DNA of 64,000 nt, taken from assembly GCF_900129005.1 (NCBI RefSeq), contig NZ_FQUN01000011.1, forward strand, positions 128,767 to 192,766, given 5' to 3'. The DNA is from Leeuwenhoekiella marinoflava DSM 3653. GTDB lineage: Bacteria; Bacteroidota; Bacteroidia; Flavobacteriales; Flavobacteriaceae. This document shows positions 1-7,339 of this stretch, one piece after another (the stretch's first letter is position 1; every line of letters starts with the position of its first letter). The notes under the pieces were generated by a model. It saw only the letters and a list, made by a program, of their open reading frames with translations, had not been told where the DNA came from and searched no databases. Made by a program: the position numbers and the translations under genes.

Positions 1-1
1 G

Positions 2-730
2 GTAGAAGAAAACTTCAACACCCTACAACTTTGGGGTAAAATTCCAATTACCGAAAAACTGAGTGTAACTGCAATTGTTCCGTATCATTTTCATCACCGT
101 AATTTTGTAGATCGAACTTCACAAGACATCAATGGTTTGGGAGATGTGAGTGTGTTAGCATTTTACGCACTAATCACTCCGGTTCCTAATGGTTTGTATG
201 AAAATCAAATTACAAAATACAAACACAGCCTTGAAGTAGGTGGTGGTGTAAAATTACCTACTGGCGAATACAAGCGTTCTAACAATGAAGGCAGTGTAAA
301 TCCAAGTTTTCAAGTGGGTACAGGAAGTCTTGATTACATTTTAGCCGCGAACTATTCAGTAGGGTATGAAAACTGGGGCTTGGGCTTGATGACGAATTAT
401 ACCTTTAAAACCGAAAACAAAAAAGACTATCATTTTGGCGATCAATTCACTTACGGAATCAATCTTTCTAAAGTGTACAACACCCTTAAAATAGATAAAA
501 TCATTCCGTTTATAGGTCTGGCAGGCGAAGTTTATTCTGAAAATGAGAGCTACGGTTTACCTGTTGCAGATACCGAAGGCAATGTGCTTTTTGGACGCTT
601 AGGCGCTGAAGTTTCACTAAAAAAATTAAGTGCCGGTGTCAATTTAATGCTTCCGGTAAGTCAAGATTTAAATGATGGTAAAGTAGAAGCTAAATACCGC
701 TTAGGACTTCACTTCAATTATATGTTATAA
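2..730 (+). CDS. Outer-membrane beta-barrel (transporter-like) protein, 5' end cut off by the window
   Basis: The frame is open from base 2, so the start lies before the window and 242 residues are visible. The chain alternates polar and hydrophobic residues in strands typical of an outer-membrane barrel and ends in an aromatic/hydrophobic strand (HFNYML), as many barrels do. It contains 'GLGDVSVLAFY' and 'KLPTGEYKRS', a pattern known from the phenol-degradation MetA-like outer-membrane transporter family. The substrate cannot be read from the sequence. An in-frame TTG at 137 is unlikely to be the start because the upstream frame codes for the same kind of strands. The gene converges on the HPP gene downstream. 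Family assignment is by general appearance and is moderately sure. Confidence 0.6.
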   Translation, partial: VEENFNTLQLWGKIPITEKLSVTAIVPYHFHHRNFVDRTSQDINGLGDVSVLAFYALITPVPNGLYENQITKYKHSLEVGGGVKLPTGEYKRSNNEGSVNPSFQVGTGSLDYILAANYSVGYENWGLGLMTNYTFKTENKKDYHFGDQFTYGINLSKVYNTLKIDKIIPFIGLAGEVYSENESYGLPVADTEGNVLFGRLGAEVSLKKLSAGVNLMLPVSQDLNDGKVEAKYRLGLHFNYML

Positions 731-739
731 ACTAATTAG

Positions 740-780
740 TAGTGTTCGTGGACAGTTCTACGAGAAGTTCCCGAACACTA
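740..780. terminator. Convergent-gene hairpin (likely bidirectional terminator)
   Basis: A perfect 9-bp inverted repeat (740-748 with 772-780, TAGTGTTCG/CGAACACTA) lies between the 3' ends of two convergent genes. There is no long T run. The position and symmetry suggest a shared terminator. Confidence 0.5.
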
Positions 781-799
781 ACAATTAAAAACTCTTCTA

Positions 800-1384
800 T
801 TATTTTCTTAGCAGACGCGTAAGAAAACGCCTTTTTGAACTGGCAGGGTACTTTCGATGCTTAGTAAGGTTGTTAAAAACCAGAGCGGTTACAAAAAGAA
901 TCAAGGTTCCTGTTAACACCGGAGAAAGAACATACCCATACCCTAGTTCACTGATTTTTGTGTTTCCTATAATGGCTATTAATGCTGTAGCACCACCGGG
1001 TGGGTGTAAGGTCTTTGTAAACTGCATAGCGATTATAGAAGTTGCCACAGCCAGAGGCGCTGTGAGCCAGATAATATCTGGCATAAATTTACCTATCGTA
1101 ACACCAATAACAGCTGAAATTAGGTGACCTCCTATTAAATTTCTAGGTTGAGCCATAGGACTGTTTATCGCTCCGTAAATCAAAACACTAGAAGCCCCAA
1201 AAGAACCGATTAAGAAAATAGTTTCTAGTTCTGGTAAAAACTGAGATTGCACCCAAGCGATAAGTCCGATCCCTATAAATGCCCCCACAAATGACCAGAA
1301 ATACTCTTTATAGTCAACAAAAGTTTCTTTGTAAATAATGTATTTAGAAATCCTATACGTTCTTCTTACAGTTCTTTTAGGCAT
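800..1384 (-). CDS. HPP family integral membrane protein
   Basis: This 194-residue protein has a basic N-terminus and about four or five hydrophobic segments. The signature motif HPPGGATAL is near residues 127-135, and the conserved SPMAQPRNLIGGH stretch near 75-87 is also characteristic of the HPP family. Cyanobacterial members are linked to nitrite transport; the role of stand-alone flavobacterial members is not established, so no substrate is claimed. It follows a Rnk/GreA-like gene by 40 bp on the same strand and may share its transcript. It sits in the inner membrane. Confidence 0.85.
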   Translation of the reverse strand: MPKRTVRRTYRISKYIIYKETFVDYKEYFWSFVGAFIGIGLIAWVQSQFLPELETIFLIGSFGASSVLIYGAINSPMAQPRNLIGGHLISAVIGVTIGKFMPDIIWLTAPLAVATSIIAMQFTKTLHPPGGATALIAIIGNTKISELGYGYVLSPVLTGTLILFVTALVFNNLTKHRKYPASSKRRFLTRLLRK

Positions 1385-1424
1385 TGGATATTAACTTTTA
1401 TAATTGTGTCTCTGAACTTAAAGC

Positions 1425-1838
1425 TTACAGCATAAAACTGTCTATAAAGGTATCTTGCTGCTCAACGCATTTGATGTATAAATCGAAATAGTTTCCATCC
1501 TTAAAATACTGTACAGTATCTCCTGCTGCACAGCCCAAAATTGCAGCTCCAAGAGCTGTCAGCACTGAGGTTTCCTGCGAATCTTCAGAAACATTGGAAT
1601 TTAAAATTAACGTTGTGTTCAGCTCTTTTGAACCTAAAGCCAGCAATACGTTACTATGAAGTCGTACCACATCATTTGGCATATGCTGAGCATCCCAAAT
1701 TCTGGCACTATGCAATTTAGCATCTAATACCCTTAACGCACATCCATAAGAATCCTGAATAAGATGATGTGAAAAATTCATCACCTTTTTAAGATGCACA
1801 TATTCTTTCTTTTCCAGTAAAAAGTGATTGTATTTCAT
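1425..1838 (-). CDS. Rnk/GreA C-terminal domain-like protein (copy 1)
   Basis: 137 residues. The C-terminal half carries 'TALGAAILGCAAGDTV', a version of the 'sPlGaALlG..vGD' signature of the GreA/GreB C-terminal and Rnk domain that touches RNA polymerase. The N-terminal coiled coil of true GreA is absent or short, so it is a Rnk-like regulator rather than a transcript-cleavage factor. A second copy (3812-4225) shares the opening MKY...LEKKEYV.LK.MN. A strong hairpin with a T run ends only about ten bases before the start codon, which suggests that expression depends on read-through or on that structure. Confidence 0.75.
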   Translation of the reverse strand: MKYNHFLLEKKEYVHLKKVMNFSHHLIQDSYGCALRVLDAKLHSARIWDAQHMPNDVVRLHSNVLLALGSKELNTTLILNSNVSEDSQETSVLTALGAAILGCAAGDTVQYFKDGNYFDLYIKCVEQQDTFIDSFML

Positions 1839-1848
1839 AGCTACAACT

Positions 1849-1909
1849 AAAAAAGCCCGTACCCGATAGTGTGATCCCTACTTCACGTGAATCGGGGTTT
1901 GGGCTTTAT
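1849..1909 (-). terminator. Intrinsic terminator directly before the Rnk-like start codon
   Basis: Read on the minus strand, AAAGCCC (1901-1907) pairs with GGGCTTT (1852-1858), and CCCGAT (1891-1896) pairs with ATCGGG (1862-1867). A T6 run follows at 1854-1849. The T run ends about ten bases upstream of the ATG at 1838. Confidence 0.7.
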
Positions 1910-1920
1910 TAAGTTTAATT

Positions 1921-2066
1921 CAAAAAATACCAGAGAAGACGCACTTGCTCAATTTGAATGCTGCTCCAATTAATTCGTATTAAATCACCTTAGGCCAAAA
2001 CCACAAAGCTTTCTAATCTTTATTACCGAGCAAGCGCGCACTAACTAACAGAAACTTTTCTCTGGA
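1921..2066 (-). ncRNA. Candidate structured small RNA (possibly 6S-like)
   Basis: On the minus strand an outer 8-bp stem CCAGAGAA/TTCTCTGG (2058-2065 with 1930-1937) encloses an inner 12-bp stem (2028-2039 with 1939-1950). The inner stem pairs fully only as RNA on this strand, because two positions are G-U. Between the stems is a lopsided bulge of 18 bases against one, and the inner stem closes a loop of 77 bases. A T6 run (1927-1922) follows the outer stem, as in an intrinsic terminator. A long stem broken by a bubble recalls 6S RNA, and a flavobacterial 6S family is known, but identity cannot be proven here. A long 3' UTR terminator of the gene at 2101-2463 is the alternative. Confidence 0.45.
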
Positions 2067-2100
2067 TTGTTTTAGTTTTTTTGGCTAATTAACTAAACAC

Positions 2101-2463
2101 TTATTTTAATGCGATTTCTCCAGCATCAAGAGCTTTCTTAAGGTCTACGCGCACTGTTTTAACTGTGTTGAAGAATTTCTTTCCATCCTTTAATTTCACA
2201 TCAACTTGAGCTACGCAACCATTTTCTTCAGTTATTTCTGTAACTTCTATCTCTTTGTTTATAAGCGCTCTGTAATTTGCTATTCCACCACGCTTAATGA
2301 TAAAATTGCTCTTCGGAAAATTGATATGCTCAAATGAACTGGTAGATGGTGATGCTATTTTTAAAATATCACCAGCTTTAAGTTTTGGAGTTGTGCACGT
2401 ATCTTGTGCCTGAATAGATAAGGTTCCTAATGCCATTGCGGCTACAAATAGTATAGTTTTCAT
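2101..2463 (-). CDS. Small exported protein of unknown function
   Basis: 120 residues with a clear signal peptide (MKTILFVAAMALGTLSIQAQ) cleaved after the AQ near residue 20. The mature part has two Cys (near residues 23 and 82) that could form one disulfide, and a Lys-rich C-terminal half. I do not recognise a domain. It stands alone on the minus strand, with about 300 bp of AT-rich sequence upstream and the candidate small RNA just downstream. A periplasmic or surface location is inferred from the signal peptide. Confidence 0.65.
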   Translation of the reverse strand: MKTILFVAAMALGTLSIQAQDTCTTPKLKAGDILKIASPSTSSFEHINFPKSNFIIKRGGIANYRALINKEIEVTEITEENGCVAQVDVKLKDGKKFFNTVKTVRVDLKKALDAGEIALK

Positions 2464-2764
2464 GAGATTGATATTTAGGTTATTAAAATTGTTCTACTAC
2501 TTATTATAAAGCAAGGCATATGCCAGTAGATCAAAACTAAACATTCAAAATTTTAAAAAATTGAAAATCAGGGCGTTAGTTTGAATTCAAACTGTTTAAA
2601 TAAAGTGGTGTTGGGTACAGAATACCCGGGTTGGATACAAACTACCCACCTATACGGGTTTTGCTTAGAATACCACAAGCAAATGAAGCCATTTTCAATA
2701 CAAACAAGTCTTTTAATTAAAAAAGCTCACAAACAGTTAAATACACAAGGTGAAGCTTAGTCTT
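2464..2764. other. AT-rich intergenic stretch
   Basis: No credible reading frame seen. It presumably contains the promoter of the exported-protein gene (minus strand). I see no repeat or strong hairpin. Confidence 0.4.
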
Positions 2765-2869
2765 TTAGAAAAAAAACAGGATTAACTTATTAATCAAAAA
2801 AAACAAGCCAAATAAGACCATAATTAAAAGAATCATTTGCACGTAAAATTTTAGTTGGTTTCGTTTCAT
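2765..2869 (-). CDS. Candidate 34-residue membrane peptide
   Basis: ATG at 2869 and TAA at 2767-2765 give a 34-residue frame. A basic N-terminus (MKRNQLKFYV) is followed by one long hydrophobic segment (about residues 11-34) containing a single Lys, which is the layout of small single-pass membrane proteins. The start sits in a (TTTCA)n-like repeat (2861-2880) that gives two more ATGs upstream, each closed at once by TGA. No clear Shine-Dalgarno is present, which is usual in Bacteroidota. It lies after two helical-protein genes on the same strand. No function is assigned. Confidence 0.4.
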   Translation of the reverse strand: MKRNQLKFYVQMILLIMVLFGLFFLINKLILFFF

Positions 2870-2926
2870 TTCATTTCATTTTAATTAGACCAAATGAGTA
2901 TTTAGTTAATGTACACGTACGTGAGT

Positions 2927-3307
2927 TTATCTACGTTCTAGCAAAGAAAGTTTCTTATAGACCGTACTTTGCAACGCTCTAAACGCCTTCAAATGTTGAG
3001 TAAAAAGACTTCGATGAAGGTCATGTTCACGATTCCATTTCAGATTATAAGTTTCATGTCCATATTCTTTTTCTTTTAACAACCGTTGTTCTTGTCGAAA
3101 AATCGATGCCATAAACAACGTGTTTTTTCTCCGGAAGGCTAAGAGATTATAGTTTATGTCTATATTCTTTAAAAGTTGCTTTTCAATAACTGCTAATTGA
3201 TTTATCTCGGTAGTCAAGTTTTCTAAATGCGTCATCCACAGGTTCAACTCTTCAATATCCTTGTTGAAGAGTTGAATTGTAAAAAAATAATCTTGAGTAG
3301 TGCTCAT
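2927..3307 (-). CDS. Small helical cytoplasmic protein
   Basis: 126 residues, no signal peptide or membrane segment, rich in Leu, Lys and Glu, probably all-helical. It shares its layout with the next gene (3357-3755): an early Trp-Met-Thr (WMT) in a 'L..WMT.L' context, a long helix, then a His/Glu-containing segment ahead of a final helix. The two may be diverged paralogues. Both follow glutamate dehydrogenase and the Rnk-like gene on the same strand, so a common transcript is likely. Function unknown. Confidence 0.6.
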   Translation of the reverse strand: MSTTQDYFFTIQLFNKDIEELNLWMTHLENLTTEINQLAVIEKQLLKNIDINYNLLAFRRKNTLFMASIFRQEQRLLKEKEYGHETYNLKWNREHDLHRSLFTQHLKAFRALQSTVYKKLSLLERR

Positions 3308-3356
3308 TGCTGAAATTCATTCATTTACTTCAAACTCTTTCTAGAGTTAACTTAAG

Positions 3357-3755
3357 TTATATAGCCTCTATACTGTTTAAGAGCTTACATTTTAACTTAG
3401 AACACTGTTCTATATGATAATTAAATAAGACTCTAAGTTGCTCATGCTGATGCTGATAATAGTACTCACAATCCATATCTTCGCATTCTCTAATTTCAGT
3501 AATCTGATTTAAATACTTACCAAGCAAATCAAGCAGTACGCTTGTTTCAGCCTTTTTATCGGTCAATTTGTGGATCAAAATTTCTGATTTAAAAGATTTT
3601 CTTTCTCCTAACCAAACAAAACTTTCTAACTCCTTAGCGGTTAATTTTAGAAGAGTCATCCAGGTTTGAAGTTCTACGTAATTATTTTTTTGATAAAGGT
3701 CTACTTCATTGTCGTGTGCATAAATTTTTGTATCCATCATATAAAAGCTTATCAA
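3357..3755 (-). CDS. Small helical cytoplasmic protein (paralogue-like neighbour)
   Basis: 132 residues, helical, with 'LQTWMTLL' near residues 30-37 and a Cys/Asp/His-bearing stretch 'ECEDMDCEYYYQHQHEQLR' near residues 91-109 that could hold a metal or serve structure. The earlier ATG (MISFYMMD) is used here, but the later Met at residue 6 or 7 is equally possible. It lies 56 bp after the Rnk-like gene. The family is not named by me; related small proteins occur in flavobacterial stress clusters, which is memory-based and unsure. Confidence 0.6.
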   Translation of the reverse strand: MISFYMMDTKIYAHDNEVDLYQKNNYVELQTWMTLLKLTAKELESFVWLGERKSFKSEILIHKLTDKKAETSVLLDLLGKYLNQITEIRECEDMDCEYYYQHQHEQLRVLFNYHIEQCSKLKCKLLNSIEAI

Positions 3756-3811
3756 TTAAAATTCGTTTTGAGCAGCACTGTCTAAGTCCAATCGAGGCTC
3801 ATTTTTCTGTA

Positions 3812-4225
3812 TTACAGGATATTACCATCAATCGAAACCTGCTGCTGAAAAACCCCTTTGATCAAAAGTGATTTAGATCCATTAGGAAAATCCCATATTA
3901 CCTCATCACCTGTTGAGTAACCAATCAATGCAGCTCCCATAGGAGCCATCACCGAAATTCTTTTTTCAGCCAAATTGCTTTTTGCCGGGGATACGACGTA
4001 GAAATCCTGTTCCCAATCTTCCCATGCAACAATAACTTTACTGTTAAACCGAACCACATCTTCAGGAACTTCAGTATCATCACAAATTATCGCAGCCTGT
4101 AATTCTGCATTTAGATTATTAATTGATTTACGTACCAAGGGATCGTCTAAATGATACGAAACATTCATAATGCGTTTCAAAAGCACATATTCTTTCTTTT
4201 CTAAAATCAAGCTTCCATATTTCAT
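3812..4225 (-). CDS. Rnk/GreA C-terminal domain-like protein (copy 2)
   Basis: 137 residues, paralogous to 1425-1838. It has the signature 'VMAPMGAALIGYSTGDEV' close to the GreA/GreB/Rnk consensus (Pro, Gly-Ala-Ala-Leu-Gly, Gly-Asp). The N-terminal part is a single helical region, not the long coiled coil of GreA, so a Rnk-like RNA polymerase-binding regulator is the better reading. The start is 14 bp after the glutamate dehydrogenase stop, so the two are almost certainly cotranscribed. Confidence 0.8.
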   Translation of the reverse strand: MKYGSLILEKKEYVLLKRIMNVSYHLDDPLVRKSINNLNAELQAAIICDDTEVPEDVVRFNSKVIVAWEDWEQDFYVVSPAKSNLAEKRISVMAPMGAALIGYSTGDEVIWDFPNGSKSLLIKGVFQQQVSIDGNIL

Positions 4226-4239
4226 AATTTCTGATTTGT

Positions 4240-5547
4240 TTATGGGAAAATCCCGCGTTGTACATAGGCTTTCTCAATGCGTTCGATAGCCAAAATATAG
4301 GCTGAAGTTCTCATGTCTATCCCCCGCTCTTCTGCTGTCCTACTTACATTTTGAAAACTTGTACGTAACTTATTTTCTAATTTTGCTATAACTTCATCAA
4401 GTTTCCATAGCTCTCCATTTCTATTTTGCAACCATTCAAAATAACTGGTAATAACCCCACCGCTATTGCATAATATATCGGGTATGATGGTGACTCCTTT
4501 ATCCAGAAGAATACGCTCTCCTGCTGCATTTATTGGTCCGTTTGCTCCTTCTGCGATCAGGCTCGCTTTAATACGTTCTGCATTATCTTCGGTTATCTGA
4601 TTACCCAAAGCAGCGGGTATAAGGATATCACAGTCTATGCTGAAAAAATCATCTTTATTTATTTCTAGGGTATTCGGAAAATTTTTAATACCTGTTCCGC
4701 TGGTATTCGCATAGTTAAAAAGTGCTTCTACACCAATGCCTTCTTCTGAATATATACTTGCAAAAGCATCTTGAACCCCAACCAGTACGGCTCCATCTTT
4801 TTCCATAAAATATGCGGCCCAGTTACCTACATTACCAAATCCTTGTACGCTGTATTTCTTTGCTTTAAGCGAAATATTATTTGCATCTGCCCATAACTTA
4901 ATACAGAGATAAACACCATACCCTGTAGCCCTGTCGCGGCCTTCTAAACCCCCAGAACCCACAGGCTTTCCCGTTACAACATGCTGATAAGTTGAACGTT
5001 CAGACGGACTCTTCGTAGACATGTAGGTATCTGCAATCCAAGCCATAGTCTGGGCATTTGTATTTACATCTGGTGCCGGTATGTCGTGTTCAGGACCTAT
5101 ATTATCACCTAACGCATAAGTGAATCTTCGCGTAATACGCTCTAATTCTGATTGAGAGTACAGTTTGGGGTTTATCTGAATCCCACCTTTTGCACCTCCA
5201 TAGGGCAAGCCTGCTAAAGAGGTTTTCCAAGTCATCCACATCGCTAATGCTTTTGCTGCATCAACATCTACAGTATCGTGATAGCGCAATCCCCCTTTGT
5301 AAGGACCAAGTGCATTATTATGCTGAACTCGATAACCCTTAAAAATCGCCACTTCTCCAGAATCGAGCTTTACCGGGAAATGAATGATGATCTCATTTGT
5401 CGTGACACTAAGTATTCTACGTATATTCGGATTTAAGTCTATTTGATCTGCTGCATTATTAAATTGCCCAAGCACATTTTCTACCATTCCAGTAGCCTGT
5501 GTTTTAGCACTGGTTTTTTGAAGTTTTTCTTTTTCTAGCGTTATCAT
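4240..5547 (-). CDS. gdhA: Glutamate dehydrogenase (Glu/Leu/Phe/Val dehydrogenase family)
   Basis: 435 residues, the usual length for the hexameric short enzyme. It interconverts glutamate and 2-oxoglutarate plus ammonium in the cytosol. The dimerisation/substrate domain contains 'WKTSLAGLPYGGAKGG' (about 107-122), with the substrate-binding Lys near 108 and the catalytic Lys near 120. The C-terminal Rossmann part has 'VQGFGNVGNWAA', and 'AEGANGPI' follows as expected. The coenzyme cannot be fixed safely from sequence. It is followed closely by the Rnk-like gene and two helical-protein genes. A 52-residue Cys-rich small gene lies upstream on the same strand. Confidence 0.93.
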   Translation of the reverse strand: MITLEKEKLQKTSAKTQATGMVENVLGQFNNAADQIDLNPNIRRILSVTTNEIIIHFPVKLDSGEVAIFKGYRVQHNNALGPYKGGLRYHDTVDVDAAKALAMWMTWKTSLAGLPYGGAKGGIQINPKLYSQSELERITRRFTYALGDNIGPEHDIPAPDVNTNAQTMAWIADTYMSTKSPSERSTYQHVVTGKPVGSGGLEGRDRATGYGVYLCIKLWADANNISLKAKKYSVQGFGNVGNWAAYFMEKDGAVLVGVQDAFASIYSEEGIGVEALFNYANTSGTGIKNFPNTLEINKDDFFSIDCDILIPAALGNQITEDNAERIKASLIAEGANGPINAAGERILLDKGVTIIPDILCNSGGVITSYFEWLQNRNGELWKLDEVIAKLENKLRTSFQNVSRTAEERGIDMRTSAYILAIERIEKAYVQRGIFP

Positions 5548-5568
5548 AATTTTTAAAATGATGTAATT

Positions 5569-5727
5569 TCAATTAAGGTTTAGGGTTTTGTCAAAGTGTA
5601 GGTGATGATTTTCTGTTTGAGGAAAATCATACTCGCTACAAGACCACACCTGATCTTTATACGCGGTCAACACACAAGTTTTTAAATGAATACAGCTGAG
5701 GCAAATTGAAAATGAATTCGTTTTCAT
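5569..5727 (-). CDS. 52-residue Cys-rich small protein
   Basis: ATG at 5727 and TGA at 5571-5569 give 52 residues. The pattern is C-x2-C (residues 9 and 12), a third Cys at 18 and a fourth at 30 in 'VWSCSEYDF'. This four-Cys spacing followed by an acidic/aromatic 'SEYD' looks like a small zinc-binding fold rather than random translation. It lies 21 bp upstream of gdhA on the same strand and would be the first gene of that transcript. I recall similar short proteins in flavobacteria but cannot name the family. Confidence 0.55.
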   Translation of the reverse strand: MKTNSFSICLSCIHLKTCVLTAYKDQVWSCSEYDFPQTENHHLHFDKTLNLN

Positions 5728-5943
5728 AGTATATAATTTTCACCCGAAAATTGAGATTAAAATACTTCGAGTACGTTTACACAACCATTAAAACAAGAGC
5801 CTTGCCAAACAATCTAAACCCATAAGCATTACACCTCTAAAAGACTAATTACTAGAACAGTATGCTTGTTTCCCCAAAAAAATAATAATAAATCTGTAAA
5901 CCTTATTTACCCGACTGGATAATTAGCACCCGCAATTAACACA

Positions 5944-5978
5944 AAGAGCCCCGACCTTATATTAAGACCGAAGCTCTT
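5944..5978 (-). terminator. Terminator of the nhaA-kinase-regulator operon
   Basis: On the minus strand AAGAGC/GCTCTT (5973-5978 with 5944-5949) continues inward as a stem that closes fully only with G-U pairs in the minus-strand RNA. A three-base loop sits at the top and CTTTGTGTT follows. It lies 27 bp past the response regulator stop. The remaining 216 bp up to the Cys-rich gene hold nothing I can call. Confidence 0.6.
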
Positions 5979-6004
5979 ATAGATTTAGAATAAAAAGACT
6001 CGTG

Positions 6005-7333
6005 CTAATCCTTCAACTTTTCCCGCAAAGTTTTACGGGTAATTTTAAGTATTTCGGCCGCTTTGGTTTTATTATTCCCGGTTGTTCTAAGGACCTTTTG
6101 AATGTACTTTTTTTCCATTTCACCCAATGTTAGTAATGCTTCATCAGGAAAATCTAACTTGTATTTAAGGTGTTCGGGCAAATGATCTATAGTGATGTGG
6201 GTATCACACAAAATCACGGCCCGCTGTATAACATTTTCAAGTTCCCGAATATTTCCAGGCCATTGATAGCGCTTTAAAACTTCTAACACGTCCGGATCTA
6301 TTTTAACGAAACGGTCTTTGTATTCTATACCATATTTGAAAAGAAACTTATCAACGAGTAAGGAAATATCGGACACCCTTTTACGCAATGGTGCTACTGC
6401 TATCTCAACGACACTGAGCCTGTAATACAAATCTTCCCTAAAGCTTTGGCTTTTAATCATTTCAAGCAAATCACTATTCGTTGCAGCGATAACTCTAACG
6501 TCTATCTTCTCAGCGTTTTGAGACCCGATACGCATGACTTCCTTTTCTTGTAAAACCCGTAGCAATCGGGCTTGCACTGCAAGGGAGGCATTGCCAATTT
6601 CATCTAAAAAAATAGTACCTCCTTGCGCAGCCAAAAAGGCTCCTTTTCTATTGGTATCTGCACCTGTAAAAGCGCCTTTGGTATAGCCAAAAAGTTCGGC
6701 TTCCAGTAAATTTTCAGGAATACCCCCACAGTTTACTGCTATAAATGGCGCTGTAGCAAACTTACCGGAGTAGTGAATAGCACGGGCTACGAGTTCTTTT
6801 CCTGTTCCACTTTCACCCGTTATAAAAATAGTTGCTTTATTATTTTTTACGCGTTCAATAATTTGAATGACATCATTTATCTTTTCAGAAGAACCTATGA
6901 TTTCTTCATGCGTATTTTTTGCTCCTGTAGCGGTAGAAGATTTTTGAGAACCACTATCTGAAGTTTTAGGAATTGTACGCGCAATAGCCGCTTTCAATTC
7001 ATCTTTTGTAAAAGGTTTCGTGAGGTATTCTAGCACCCCAGATTTCATCACCGTTAGTGAATCCTGTACAGAAGGATACCCGGTAACTACTAGCTTTGGT
7101 AGATTGGGATAGTGCTCTGATACAAATTTTAAGAGCTCAAAACCATCTATCTGCGGCATTTTAAGATCTGTAATCATAAGATCTATATGACTATCTCGTA
7201 AAATATGCACCGCCTCTTTTACAGAGACCGCACGATAGGTGTGATAGTTCCAAGAATGTAAATGCCGCTGTAAAAGCTCTAAAATGTGCAAATCATCATC
7301 TACAATAAGTATATTCTCTTTTCGTAATCTCAT
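6005..7333 (-). CDS. NtrC-family sigma-54-dependent response regulator
   Basis: 442 residues in three domains. A receiver (about 8-120) has the acidic pocket VDDD, phospho-acceptor Asp near 56 and the Lys of TKPF. An AAA+ domain (about 145-375) has Walker A GESGTGKE (173-180) and the sigma-54 contact GAFTGAD (220-226). A C-terminal Fis-type HTH (about 400-442) ends in 'TRKTLREKL'. When phosphorylated it should activate sigma-54 promoters. The cognate kinase ends 6 bp upstream, and nhaA precedes that. Confidence 0.93.
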   Translation of the reverse strand: MRLRKENILIVDDDLHILELLQRHLHSWNYHTYRAVSVKEAVHILRDSHIDLMITDLKMPQIDGFELLKFVSEHYPNLPKLVVTGYPSVQDSLTVMKSGVLEYLTKPFTKDELKAAIARTIPKTSDSGSQKSSTATGAKNTHEEIIGSSEKINDVIQIIERVKNNKATIFITGESGTGKELVARAIHYSGKFATAPFIAVNCGGIPENLLEAELFGYTKGAFTGADTNRKGAFLAAQGGTIFLDEIGNASLAVQARLLRVLQEKEVMRIGSQNAEKIDVRVIAATNSDLLEMIKSQSFREDLYYRLSVVEIAVAPLRKRVSDISLLVDKFLFKYGIEYKDRFVKIDPDVLEVLKRYQWPGNIRELENVIQRAVILCDTHITIDHLPEHLKYKLDFPDEALLTLGEMEKKYIQKVLRTTGNNKTKAAEILKITRKTLREKLKD

Positions 7334-7339
7334 GCTTTC

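Noticed and set aside
870-1127. 85-codon plus-strand frame inside the HPP gene
   Set aside because: It is the reverse of membrane segments with the HPP signature.
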